Shown here: piece by piece, positions 9,012 through 16,208 of the stretch | How positions within the stretch are numbered: the first letter of the stretch is position 1 | Layout of the letters: each line of letters begins with the position of its first letter | DNA from: VXNE01 sp963664635 | GTDB taxonomy: Bacteria; Pseudomonadota; Gammaproteobacteria; Pseudomonadales; Azotimanducaceae | DNA: 64,000 nucleotides | NCBI GenBank assembly: GCA_963664635.1 | Contig: OY761542.1 | Span: 1,674,001-1,738,000 of the forward strand | Direction: 5' to 3' | Made by a program: the position numbers and the translations under genes | The notes under the pieces: model-generated | What the model saw: the letters and a program-made list of their open reading frames with translations, nothing else | The model's database searches: none | What the model was told of the DNA's origin: nothing

Positions 9012-10043
9012 GTGTACCGCGTCCTGCGCCGCCTGCTCTTCGCCCTGCCGCCGGAAACCGCGCACGGGCTTGCGTTGCGGGCGATGCAGGCGTGGGGCCT
9101 GCTGGCCGGCGGAGGACCGCGCGATGCCCCGGTGCGGGCGATGGGTCTCGCCTTCCCGAACCGGATCGGACTGGCTGCCGGCCTCGACAAGGATGCGGTC
9201 GCGGTGCGGGGCTTCGCCGGCCTCGGGTTCGGCTTCGTGGAAGTCGGCACGGTGACGCCGCGTCCCCAGCCCGGGAATCCGCGGCCGCGGCTTTTCCGGT
9301 CCGCGGCCGACGGTGCGCTCATCAATCGCATGGGGTTCAACTCCGCGGGCAGCGCGGTGGTCTCCCGCCGCCTCGCGCGGCTGCGCCGCCGCGGCCTTGC
9401 GGTGCCCCTCGGGGTCAACATCGGCAAGAACCGCGACACGCTCCTGTCGCGGGCCATCGACGACTACCTGCTCTGCCTGCGCGCCGTGCATCCGCATGCG
9501 GACTACGTTGCGGTCAACGTGTCCTCGCCCAACACCCCGGGGCTGCGCGGTCTGCAGGAAGCGCCCGCGGCGACGGCGCTGCTCGAAGCGCTGGTGAAAG
9601 AGCGGGACGCCCTCGACGCCGCGTCCGGGCGCCACGTCCCGCTGGCGGTCAAGCTGGCCCCGGACCTCGACGCGCCGGAGCTGAGGGAGCTCGCGGCGGT
9701 GGCGCGGCAAGCCGGCCTGGAGGCCGTCGTGGCGACGAACACCACGGTGGAACGCCCACCGGGACTTGCGGCGGAGTTCGCGCGGCAACCCGGCGGGCTG
9801 AGCGGCACGCCCTTGCACCCGCGTGCCGTCGAGGCGGTGGCGCTCCTGCGGGACGCGCTCGGGCCGGATACGACGCTGGTGGGCGTGGGCGGGGTCCACG
9901 ACGTCGCCACCGCCCGCGCCATGTTCGAGGCCGGCGCCGACCTGGTTCAGATCTACACGGGCCTGGTGTTGGAAGGTCCGGGTCTCGTCGGCGAGCTGGC
10001 GCGGCCGGCCGTGGCGCTGGATCATCGCTCCGGGACAGGGTAG
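9012..10043 (+). CDS. pyrD: Dihydroorotate dehydrogenase (quinone), class 2
   Basis: PyrD oxidises dihydroorotate to orotate with FMN and passes electrons to the quinone pool at the inner membrane. The 343-residue length and N-terminal helical membrane-docking region (MYRVLRRLLFALPPETAHGLAL) are typical of class 2 enzymes. Conserved blocks include GLAAGLDKD, EVGTVTPRPQPGN, GVNIGKN and VNVSSPNTPGLR, which carries the class 2 catalytic serine. The start is GTG at 9012. amtB follows 38 bases downstream on the same strand with its own ribosome binding site. Confidence 0.97.
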   Translation: MYRVLRRLLFALPPETAHGLALRAMQAWGLLAGGGPRDAPVRAMGLAFPNRIGLAAGLDKDAVAVRGFAGLGFGFVEVGTVTPRPQPGNPRPRLFRSAADGALINRMGFNSAGSAVVSRRLARLRRRGLAVPLGVNIGKNRDTLLSRAIDDYLLCLRAVHPHADYVAVNVSSPNTPGLRGLQEAPAATALLEALVKERDALDAASGRHVPLAVKLAPDLDAPELRELAAVARQAGLEAVVATNTTVERPPGLAAEFARQPGGLSGTPLHPRAVEAVALLRDALGPDTTLVGVGGVHDVATARAMFEAGADLVQIYTGLVLEGPGLVGELARPAVALDHRSGTG

Positions 10044-10081
10044 CTTTCATATTACTTGGGAGTCCGCTTGGGGGAGAGAGC

Positions 10082-11389
10082 ATGAAGTGGCATTCGAGCG
10101 GGCGTGGTCTGCCCGTCCCGGCGAGAATAGTGGCGAGCATCGTGGCGCTGTTTGCGAGCGTGGCTGGCGCTGCCGACGAACTCGATGGGGGAGACACCGC
10201 GTGGGTACTGTCGTCGACGGCCCTCGTGCTGTTCATGACGATCCCTGGCCTGTCGCTGTTCTATGCGGGCCTCGTGCGGGCGCGCAACGTCCTCAGCGTC
10301 CTGATGCAGTGTTTCACGATCGTCTGCGTCGTGACGATTCTCTGGCTCGTGATCGGCTACAGCCTCGCCTTCGACGAGGGCCTGCCGGTGGTCGGAGGCC
10401 TCTCCAAGATGCTGTTCGCCGGGGTCGGGGAGGACGCCATGAGCGGCACGATTCCCGAGTCCGCGTTCGCGACCTTCCAGTTGACGTTCGCCATCATCAC
10501 GGTAGCGCTCATCGTCGGCGGCTTCGCGGAGCGCATGCGTTTTTCGTCGGTGCTGATCTTCTCGACGCTCTGGCTGCTGCTGGTCTACGCGCCCATCTGC
10601 CACTGGGTGTGGGGTGGCGGCTGGCTCGGTGAACTCGGGCTCCTGGACTTCGCCGGCGGCACGGTCGTGCACATCACCGCAGGTACCGCGGCGGTGGTCG
10701 CGGCCATCGTCATCGGGTCGCGCCGGGGCTTCCCGGAGCAGAACATGGTGCCGCACAACATGACCCTGACCGTCGCCGGGGCCGGCATGCTCTGGGTCGG
10801 CTGGTTCGGCTTCAACGGCGGCAGCGCGCTGGCCGCCAACGGCGACGCCGCCATGGCCATCACCGTCACGCACATCTCGGCGGCGGCCGGAGCGTTCACC
10901 TGGATGGTCGCCGAGTGGATCCGCTACGGCAAGCCGAGCGCCCTCGGAGCGGTGACCGGCATGGTGGCGGGGCTTGGCACGATAACGCCGGCCTCGGGTT
11001 TCGTGGGTCCGGCCGGCGCCCTCGTGATCGGCATCGCGGCGGGATTCGTGTGCTTCGCGGCGACCAACTACATGAAGCGCACGCTCAAGATCGACGATTC
11101 CCTCGACGTGTTCCCGGTGCACGGCGTCGGCGGCATCCTCGGGACGATCCTGACGGGCGTGTTCGCGAGCAGCGCCCTCGGCATCTTCGGCGGGCAGGAA
11201 GACATCGACATCGGCACGCAGGTCGGCATCCAGGCAGTGGGCGCCTTCGCCACCGTGGCGTACACGGCGATCGCGACGTTCATCATCCTGAAGATCGTCG
11301 ACGTGGTGACCGGCAACCGGGTCACGGAGGAACAGGAGACCGAGGGTCTCGACCTCGTGATGCACAACGAACGGGGCTACGACCTCTAG
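10082..11389 (+). CDS. amtB: Ammonium transporter
   Basis: The 435-residue product begins with a cleavable signal peptide (ending near AGA-AD at about residue 26) and has eleven predicted membrane helices. Signature segments include FYAGLVRARNVLSVLMQ, FQLTFAIITVALIVGGFAERM, and the two histidine-bearing stretches HITAGTAAVVAAI and HGVGGILGTI that line the ammonia pore. GGGGGAGAGAG just upstream of the ATG at 10082 is a convincing ribosome binding site. No glnK/PII gene is adjacent, which is unusual because amtB is most often linked to glnK. Confidence 0.97.
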   Translation: MKWHSSGRGLPVPARIVASIVALFASVAGAADELDGGDTAWVLSSTALVLFMTIPGLSLFYAGLVRARNVLSVLMQCFTIVCVVTILWLVIGYSLAFDEGLPVVGGLSKMLFAGVGEDAMSGTIPESAFATFQLTFAIITVALIVGGFAERMRFSSVLIFSTLWLLLVYAPICHWVWGGGWLGELGLLDFAGGTVVHITAGTAAVVAAIVIGSRRGFPEQNMVPHNMTLTVAGAGMLWVGWFGFNGGSALAANGDAAMAITVTHISAAAGAFTWMVAEWIRYGKPSALGAVTGMVAGLGTITPASGFVGPAGALVIGIAAGFVCFAATNYMKRTLKIDDSLDVFPVHGVGGILGTILTGVFASSALGIFGGQEDIDIGTQVGIQAVGAFATVAYTAIATFIILKIVDVVTGNRVTEEQETEGLDLVMHNERGYDL

Positions 11390-11406
11390 GTTCTGCCGAA
11401 CCGATC

Positions 11407-11436
11407 CCACGCGGCGTCCGACCGGGCGTCGCGTGG
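11407..11436. terminator. Hairpin between convergent amtB and VOC genes
   Basis: CCACGCG at 11407-11413 pairs with CGCGTGG at 11430-11436, and three inner pairs (one G-T) extend the stem. It sits midway between two convergent stop codons, so it may act as a bidirectional terminator. There is no T-run on either side, so intrinsic termination is only a guess. Confidence 0.4.
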
Positions 11437-11459
11437 CTCCCCGCGCGCCCCGCCGGCGG

Positions 11460-11921
11460 TTACCCCTCCGGCTCCGTTTCCCAGTACGGACGGTTGTTCA
11501 GCGGCCCCGGCGTCTGCCCGAGCTGGATGAGCAGCCCGTGCGCGCTCTTCGGGGAGATGAACGCGTCGATGGAGTCCGGATTGTCGAAGCTCTTGTCGAC
11601 GACCCGGATGCCCTGCTCCTCCAGGGCCACCGTCTTCGTCTCGAGGTCCGGCGTCTGCAGCGTCAGGTGATGGAACCCTTCCCCGCGCCGCTCCAGGAAC
11701 TTCGCCAGAAAGCCGTCCGGGTTGACCGGCTCCAGCAGTTCGATACAGAAATCGTGCAGGTCGAAGAGCCCGAGGCGAAAGTCGCCGGAGGCGTGCACCG
11801 CCGTTCCCCGGTGGGTTGCACCGAGCACTCCCTCGAAGAACCCGCGTGCCCGCTCGATGCTGTGGACCGCGATACCTATGTGGTCGAAACGCCCGATCGG
11901 CGCCGTCGTCCCGTCTGCCAT
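11460..11921 (-). CDS. VOC-family protein, methylmalonyl-CoA epimerase-like
   Basis: The 153-residue protein has the paired beta-alpha-beta-beta-beta layout of the vicinal oxygen chelate superfamily. Metal-ligand-like residues sit in FDHIGIAVHSIERA, the segment ending CIELLEP, EGFHHLTLQT and a glutamate-poor C-terminus. The best relatives by pattern are methylmalonyl-CoA epimerases and other 4-hydroxyphenylpyruvate dioxygenase-like lyases; the substrate cannot be read from sequence. The ATG at 11921 is preferred to the longer open frame from 12008, whose extra residues are Arg-rich and overlap the PIN gene. Confidence 0.75.
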   Translation of the reverse strand: MADGTTAPIGRFDHIGIAVHSIERARGFFEGVLGATHRGTAVHASGDFRLGLFDLHDFCIELLEPVNPDGFLAKFLERRGEGFHHLTLQTPDLETKTVALEEQGIRVVDKSFDNPDSIDAFISPKSAHGLLIQLGQTPGPLNNRPYWETEPEG

Positions 11922-12004
11922 GTCCGTCGCTCCCGCTGTTGGTTTCAATTCTCTGCGTTCCCGGCCTCGTCGAGTGGCGACCTCGGCGTTCCGGCGTCCG
12001 TCGA

Positions 12005-12382
12005 TCACCAGAGGCGGGCTTCGCTCACCGCATCGAAGACCGGGTCCGCGGAAACGAGCGCCATGTTCTCCAGCGTGGCCTGTGCCAGAAGGATGCGGTC
12101 CCAGGGATCGCCATGGACCCAGTCGAGCCTTGCCCCGTGGGTCAAGTGCCCGGAGACGATGCCAAGTTCGCGCAAGCCTGCTGCCGCGACGGACTCGGGA
12201 AGCACCAGCGCGGCCGCGGACATCCGTCCCCGCGCGGCCTTGAACACCAGTTCGTACAGGCTGACCGCGCTGTAGTAGATATCGTTGGCGTCGTCGAGGA
12301 TCGCGGATCGCGCCGGCGTCGACAGCCTTGGGCTGTCGGTGAGCGCCCAGAAGAGCGCATGGCTGTCCAGCAGCAGACGCAC
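12005..12382 (-). CDS. PIN-domain toxin (VapC-like ribonuclease)
   Basis: The 125-residue protein has the PIN fold layout: LLLDSHALFWALTDSPRLS carries the first catalytic Asp (residue 6), SAVSLYELVFKAARGR the conserved Glu, and GDPWDRILLAQATLE the C-terminal acidic cluster. This subtype, with 'DSHALFWAL', usually pairs with Phd/YefM-type antitoxins, and such a gene lies nine bases upstream. PIN toxins cleave tRNA, rRNA or mRNA; the target here is unknown. All expected acidic residues are present, so the toxin looks intact. Confidence 0.88.
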   Translation of the reverse strand: MRLLLDSHALFWALTDSPRLSTPARSAILDDANDIYYSAVSLYELVFKAARGRMSAAALVLPESVAAAGLRELGIVSGHLTHGARLDWVHGDPWDRILLAQATLENMALVSADPVFDAVSEARLW

Positions 12383-12391
12383 GGGGCCCGG

Positions 12392-12700
12392 TTACTCTCG
12401 ATGGATGCCGAGCACATCGGTGGTCCCGCCTTCGAGCGCGGCCTGCTCGCGCGGCGATAGCGGGGCGTCCACGGCGGCCGAGAGCGCCTCCAGTTCCGCG
12501 GCGCCGAGCATGCCCTTCAGGGTGCCCAGTCGGCGCGTCGGCGGCACTGCCGCCGGCACCAGCCTGGCGACCGGTGTTCCCGCCCGGGAGATCAGCACCT
12601 GCTCCCCCCGCTCGACGCGGCCGATCATCTCGGCGAGCCGTGCGCGGAACTCACTGACGGTCACCGCCCCCTGCGTGCGGGCTTGCATTCCATCTGCCAT
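12392..12700 (-). CDS. Phd/YefM-type antitoxin
   Basis: The 102-residue product has the Phd/YefM N-terminal DNA-binding fold, readable as VTVSEFRARLAEMIGRVERGEQVLISRAGTPVARLVP, followed by a variable toxin-wrapping tail. It lies directly upstream of the PIN toxin gene. ATG at 12700 is taken as start; a GTG at 12742 would add 14 residues but would sit only ten bases from the operator palindrome. The pair is probably autoregulated through that palindrome. Confidence 0.85.
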   Translation of the reverse strand: MADGMQARTQGAVTVSEFRARLAEMIGRVERGEQVLISRAGTPVARLVPAAVPPTRRLGTLKGMLGAAELEALSAAVDAPLSPREQAALEGGTTDVLGIHRE

Positions 12701-12751
12701 GGTTGCGGAAGGGGATGTTGCCGATACGAGAACCCAAGGCACACTACCTGA

Positions 12752-12770
12752 ATGTACAACAGTTGTACAT
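12752..12770. promoter_or_regulatory. Palindromic operator with two TGTACA cores, upstream of the Phd/PIN pair
   Basis: ATGTACAACAGTTGTACAT is a perfect 19-bp inverted repeat with a one-base centre. It holds two TGTACA hexamers, at 12753-12758 and 12764-12769, 11 bp apart (one helical turn). YefM-YoeB of E. coli binds palindromes with a TGTACA core, so this is a strong candidate autoregulatory operator for the antitoxin gene that starts 51 bases downstream on the minus strand. Confidence 0.75.
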
Positions 12771-12894
12771 CACGCCGATGGCTTTGGGTTTTGGCTATTT
12801 TTTGGGCTTCGGCGGCGGATTCCTGGGCGGTGGAGGCGGCGGCGGGGGAGGGCGGCTTGGCCGCGCCGGCTTGCTGTTGTCGATCGGCCCGCTG

Positions 12895-13407
12895 CTACGC
12901 GACATATCGAAGCTCCTCGACTCGGCACGCTTCCTGCCAGCACTTCTGGTTGAGACGGTGGCTGTCCAGAATGTGGGCCTCTCCGGCAGCCGATGTCGCT
13001 GCCGTCAGCCCCTGCGAAAGCTCCACATGCCGGGATGCGAGATCCTCCCTTGACGCCACCGCTTCCTCGCAGTCCGCCCACAGTTGATGCCAGTCGTTGT
13101 CCAATCGGCTGCATTTCACGCTGATCGTATGCAGCACGGCCGCCTTCTCCGCGAAACGGCCCACGAGATCCACGATCACGATCAGCACGATGGCGCCGCC
13201 AAGAATGGCCTGCAGGACATCCGTCCACGGGCCGGGGAGATTGGTGGAGAGCAAGCCGATCACTCCAGTGGCGGAACCCAACAGGACCACTCGGACGATC
13301 TGGTGTCGCCTCTGATATCGGTTGTACAGGGCTTCGTAGTACCTGGCACACCTCGCGGCGTCCAGCAGACCCTGCCAGATCTCATGGCGTAGGGTTGGCG
13401 TGTTCAT
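12895..13407 (-). CDS. Two-TM protein, SLATT-like putative effector
   Basis: The 170-residue protein starts with an amphipathic helix containing ARYYEALYNRYQRRHQ, then two transmembrane helices (about residues 40-56 and 66-84), then a long charged helical tail. That order and the Tyr/Arg-rich pre-TM helix resemble SLATT domains, the two-TM effectors linked to SMODS/SLOG nucleotide-signalling defence. The match is by pattern only. The ATG at 13407 has GGAGG five bases upstream on the minus strand and overlaps the end of the preceding small gene by 26 bases. Downstream lies a G-rich stretch (12828-12855) that would encode a proline-rich tail in another frame. Confidence 0.6.
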   Translation of the reverse strand: MNTPTLRHEIWQGLLDAARCARYYEALYNRYQRRHQIVRVVLLGSATGVIGLLSTNLPGPWTDVLQAILGGAIVLIVIVDLVGRFAEKAAVLHTISVKCSRLDNDWHQLWADCEEAVASREDLASRHVELSQGLTAATSAAGEAHILDSHRLNQKCWQEACRVEELRYVA

Positions 13408-13708
13408 CGTCCTCCGTCTCGCACTTTCCCCGGAGAGTCGTGCCTGCAATCGTAAGGTCCGCCTTCCCCCACTTCAACAAGCGGACCCCGCACCCCCGCA
13501 CCCGGCTCATGGTCCCGCCCGGAAACCGCTGCTCCGCGAGTAGCGCGTGCATCTCGGGGCTCGCCAGGAGCATGGCCTGCAGGTGTTCGGCGTCAAGTGA
13601 GCGTCGTCCGGACCAGGCGGGCGACCAGAACCACGTACCCGTCGAGTCCGTGGCACGGCCTTTCGGTCGCCCACGGGGTCGGCCGGGCTGTGCTCTGTGC
13701 CAACCCAC
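13382..13708 (-). CDS. Hypothetical protein, 108 aa
   Basis: I do not recognise this product. The first 25 residues are basic and rich in Pro/Gly/Arg; the remainder (AEHLQAMLLASPEMHALLAEQ, then CGVRLLKWGKADLTIAGTTLRG) looks like a small globular domain with a helix followed by strands. The GTG start lies four bases after the stop of the upstream gene and has GAGGA seven bases before it; its end overlaps the SLATT-like gene. The tight spacing suggests one operon of three genes. It could still be non-coding. Confidence 0.45.
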   Translation of the reverse strand: MGWHRAQPGRPRGRPKGRATDSTGTWFWSPAWSGRRSLDAEHLQAMLLASPEMHALLAEQRFPGGTMSRVRGCGVRLLKWGKADLTIAGTTLRGKCETEDDEHANPTP

Positions 13709-13711
13709 CCG

Positions 13712-13990
13712 TCAATCCTCGGGCTCGGGATCTTCCTCCTCCGTGCTGTTGCGGTCCTCGATCAGTTGCTGCTGGAGGGCGGCAAGCGACCCGATGAGGG
13801 CGAGATCGTGTACGCCCGCAAGCGTCTGCCAGGCACGGCTGTCCATTCCATCCTCGAAGACGGTGCACAGCGCGAAGGAGACGACGCCTCGTTCGTCGAG
13901 GTCTTCGCGCAGGGCGACCATGGCTTCGAGCAGTTGCTCGTTGAGAAACTGGTCGCTCCGGTCGAATCGAAGGACCTTGAGGTCGGCCAT
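13712..13990 (-). CDS. Small acidic-tailed hypothetical protein, 92 aa
   Basis: The product begins MADLKVLRFDRSDQFLNEQ, is predicted to be mostly helical, and ends in an acidic tail STEEEDPEPED. No family is recognised. GGAG lies eight bases upstream of the ATG at 13990. It is the first gene of a minus-strand unit that continues with the 108-aa protein and the SLATT-like protein, and it is divergent from the nuclease-like gene starting at 14072, so the 81 bases between them must hold both promoters. Confidence 0.6.
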   Translation of the reverse strand: MADLKVLRFDRSDQFLNEQLLEAMVALREDLDERGVVSFALCTVFEDGMDSRAWQTLAGVHDLALIGSLAALQQQLIEDRNSTEEEDPEPED

Positions 13991-14071
13991 TGAGCAACTC
14001 CGGCGGCGATGCGTACGAATCGGTCGATGTATGATGCCGGCTGGGCAAGCGAACCCACAAGGAGGGACGCG

Positions 14072-15202
14072 ATGCCGGTACCGGGAGGGACTGGCGATCG
14101 CCGCAACATGACGTTGGAGCACGTACTCGAGACGGTGGTCGAGCGCCTCCGTTCAGACAAGCTGACCGACGAGGAGCACGTCAAATACTCGGTGATCCTT
14201 CCGATTCTGCGGGCCCTCGGATGGGACGACACGGATCCGTCGGCGTTCAAATCGCAGTACGTTTTGGACAACCGCAAGCGGGTGGATTACGCCCTGCTGG
14301 TCGAAGCCTACTCCAGGCGCGGAAGAGGACAGCCGATGGTCTTCGTTGAAGCGAAAAAACGCGGCGATTCAGGCCCTGACGGAGAGGAACAACTGTTCCT
14401 CTACGCAACCAACCGTGGCGTCCCGCTGCTGCTGTTGACGGACGGCGACCGCTGGGACTTCTACCTCAGCATGGCCTCAGGTGAGTACGCGGACCGAAAG
14501 TTCTGCGAACTCGATCTCTCGAAGGAACCAGCGCTGGCGCCTGGACCCCTCCAGCAATACCTCGCACGCGAGGCTGTCGTCTCGGGTGCGGCCAAGCAAA
14601 ACGCGGAGGAGACCCTTCGCCGGCGCCTTGAGCGAAGGCGCGCCCGCGACTTGATGCCTGAGGTTTGGCGGGCACTGCTCCGAGACGCCGATGAGGTGCT
14701 TTGCGGTTTTCTCGCAGGCCAAGTGGAGAAGAAGTGTGGCGTCGAGCCTGATGAGGATCACGTCCGGCAGTTCCTCTCGGATCGCGCGCGAGACTCCTTC
14801 TCCGGTCGCATGTCGTTGTCGGGGCCGTCCGAGGCGCGTCGGAGGATTCGAGAACCGGTATCGACTCCGTCCGGTCGTGCGGAGGGACGACGGGAACAGG
14901 AGCGTCCCGAGGTTCACGAAACGCTGATAGGCAAGCCGAGGTACCATCGCCCCGTTCTTCGGGTGTTGTGCGGCATGGACGATGGCGCCGTAGCCCGTGA
15001 AGTTCTCGAGCGGGTCGGTCGGCTTGTGGAACCTGAGTTGACGGACTGGGATCGTTCCTTGAACGGCAGCGGTGCCGTACGTTGGAAACACGCCGTGCGC
15101 GGTGCGCTCAACGTGACGAAAGGAAGAGGACTGATCGACCAAGACCCGGTAAGCATGGCCTACAAGATCACCGAGGAGGGACGCGAGTTCCTTCGATCCT
15201 GA
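14072..15202 (+). CDS. HsdR-N-type nuclease-domain protein with C-terminal winged-helix-like region
   Basis: The 376-residue protein opens with a type I restriction R-subunit N-terminal-like domain: EEHVKYSVILPILRALGWD, then VDYALLVEA with Asp72, then PMVFVEAKKRG giving the Glu93-x-Lys95 of a PD-(D/E)xK nuclease core. A charged linker (about 215-285) leads to a C-terminal region (KHAVRGALNVTKGRGLIDQDPVSMAYKITEEGREFL) like the Mrr-N winged helix. No helicase motor is present. AAGGAGGG five bases before the ATG at 14072 fixes the start over two upstream ATGs. It is a plausible defence nuclease. Confidence 0.7.
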   Translation: MPVPGGTGDRRNMTLEHVLETVVERLRSDKLTDEEHVKYSVILPILRALGWDDTDPSAFKSQYVLDNRKRVDYALLVEAYSRRGRGQPMVFVEAKKRGDSGPDGEEQLFLYATNRGVPLLLLTDGDRWDFYLSMASGEYADRKFCELDLSKEPALAPGPLQQYLAREAVVSGAAKQNAEETLRRRLERRRARDLMPEVWRALLRDADEVLCGFLAGQVEKKCGVEPDEDHVRQFLSDRARDSFSGRMSLSGPSEARRRIREPVSTPSGRAEGRREQERPEVHETLIGKPRYHRPVLRVLCGMDDGAVAREVLERVGRLVEPELTDWDRSLNGSGAVRWKHAVRGALNVTKGRGLIDQDPVSMAYKITEEGREFLRS

Positions 15203-15239
15203 TGAAGGGTGGCAGGCTTATTGGGCGCCCGGCCATGTC

Positions 15240-16208
15240 CTAAAAGCCCGTCCCGCGCCGCAACGCACTCCCCACCAGTACATCGACCAGCGTCTCGAAG
15301 TCGAAACCGGCGGCCCGCGCACCATCGGGGTAGAGGCTGGTCGGTGTCATCCCCGGCATGGTGTTGACTTCGAGGAGGTGCGTCTCCTCCCGGTCGGTGA
15401 CCAGGAAGTCGGCGCGGGAGAGGTCGCGCAGCCCCAGTGCCCCATGGCTCGCGACTGCGATGCGCTGCAGCTCGGCGCTCGCCTCCTCGCTCAGTACGGC
15501 GGGGACGATGTGTTCGCTCTTTCCGGGCGCGTAGCGGTTCTCGAAGTCGTACCACTGGTCGGCTGCCGTCACGATCTCGATGACGGGCCAGGCGACCGGC
15601 CGCGCCCCCTCGAGGTCGAGGACGCCCACGGTGATCTCGCGCCCATGGACGAAGGGTTCGACGAGGACGGGATCGCCGAAGCCCCTGGCGGCCTCGATCG
15701 GGGCGCGCAGGTCGCCGCCGTTCGGGAGCGACGTGACGCCGAGCGCGGATCCCTGGCGGGTGGGCTTGACGGCCACCCGGGAGCCGAAGCGCCGTTCGAC
15801 GACGGCGACCGCCTCGTCGAGGGGCATGCCGGGGGGCAGGACGATGTCGTCCAGGACGGGCAGGCGCGCGCGGCGGAAGAGGACCTTCGCCGCATCCTTG
15901 TCCATGCCGAGGGCGCTGCCGCGGACGCCGCTGCCGACGTAGGGCAGGCCGAGCATCTCGAGATAGCCCTGCACCGTGCCGTCCTCTCCGGGCGGGCCGT
16001 GCAGCACCGGAAACACCACCACGGGTTCGAAGTCGAGCAGGGCGTGCGTCAGCCCGTCGTCGAGTTCGAGCAGCGCCACGTCCCGGTAGCGCGCGCGCAG
16101 GGCCTGCGCCACCTGGCCGGCGGACGACCGGGATACCGCCGCCTCCGGCGAGTCACCGCCGGCCAGCACAGCGACCCGTTCGTCCTTCAGCGCCTCCCTC
16201 AGCGCCAT
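15240..16208 (-). CDS. ddl: D-alanine--D-alanine ligase
   Basis: Ddl joins two D-alanines with ATP for peptidoglycan precursors. The 322-residue protein shows the family blocks VAVLAGGDSPEAAVSRSSA, FPVLHGPPGEDGTVQGYLEMLGLPYVGSG, the ATP-grasp lysine region VAVKPTRQGSALGV, and LLEVNTMPGMTPTSLYP. The start overlaps the end of the S9 peptidase gene by ten bases, making Ddl the last gene of a five-gene minus-strand unit. In Gammaproteobacteria ddl is more often inside the mur-fts cluster, so this may be a second or unlinked copy. Confidence 0.93.
   Translation of the reverse strand: MALREALKDERVAVLAGGDSPEAAVSRSSAGQVAQALRARYRDVALLELDDGLTHALLDFEPVVVFPVLHGPPGEDGTVQGYLEMLGLPYVGSGVRGSALGMDKDAAKVLFRRARLPVLDDIVLPPGMPLDEAVAVVERRFGSRVAVKPTRQGSALGVTSLPNGGDLRAPIEAARGFGDPVLVEPFVHGREITVGVLDLEGARPVAWPVIEIVTAADQWYDFENRYAPGKSEHIVPAVLSEEASAELQRIAVASHGALGLRDLSRADFLVTDREETHLLEVNTMPGMTPTSLYPDGARAAGFDFETLVDVLVGSALRRGTGF

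Noticed and set aside
10052..11410. A 452-codon frame antisense to amtB
   Set aside because: The product is rich in Arg, His and Asp and mirrors the amtB codons; no domain or start signal supports it.
11922..12008. 29-residue N-terminal extension of the VOC protein
   Set aside because: It is Arg-rich, overlaps the PIN gene end and is not part of the VOC fold; the ATG at 11921 is better.
12703..13087. Glycine-rich plus-strand frames over the toxin-antitoxin/SLATT region
   Set aside because: They are antisense to the supported genes, and the poly-Gly stretch comes from the G-rich DNA at 12828-12855.
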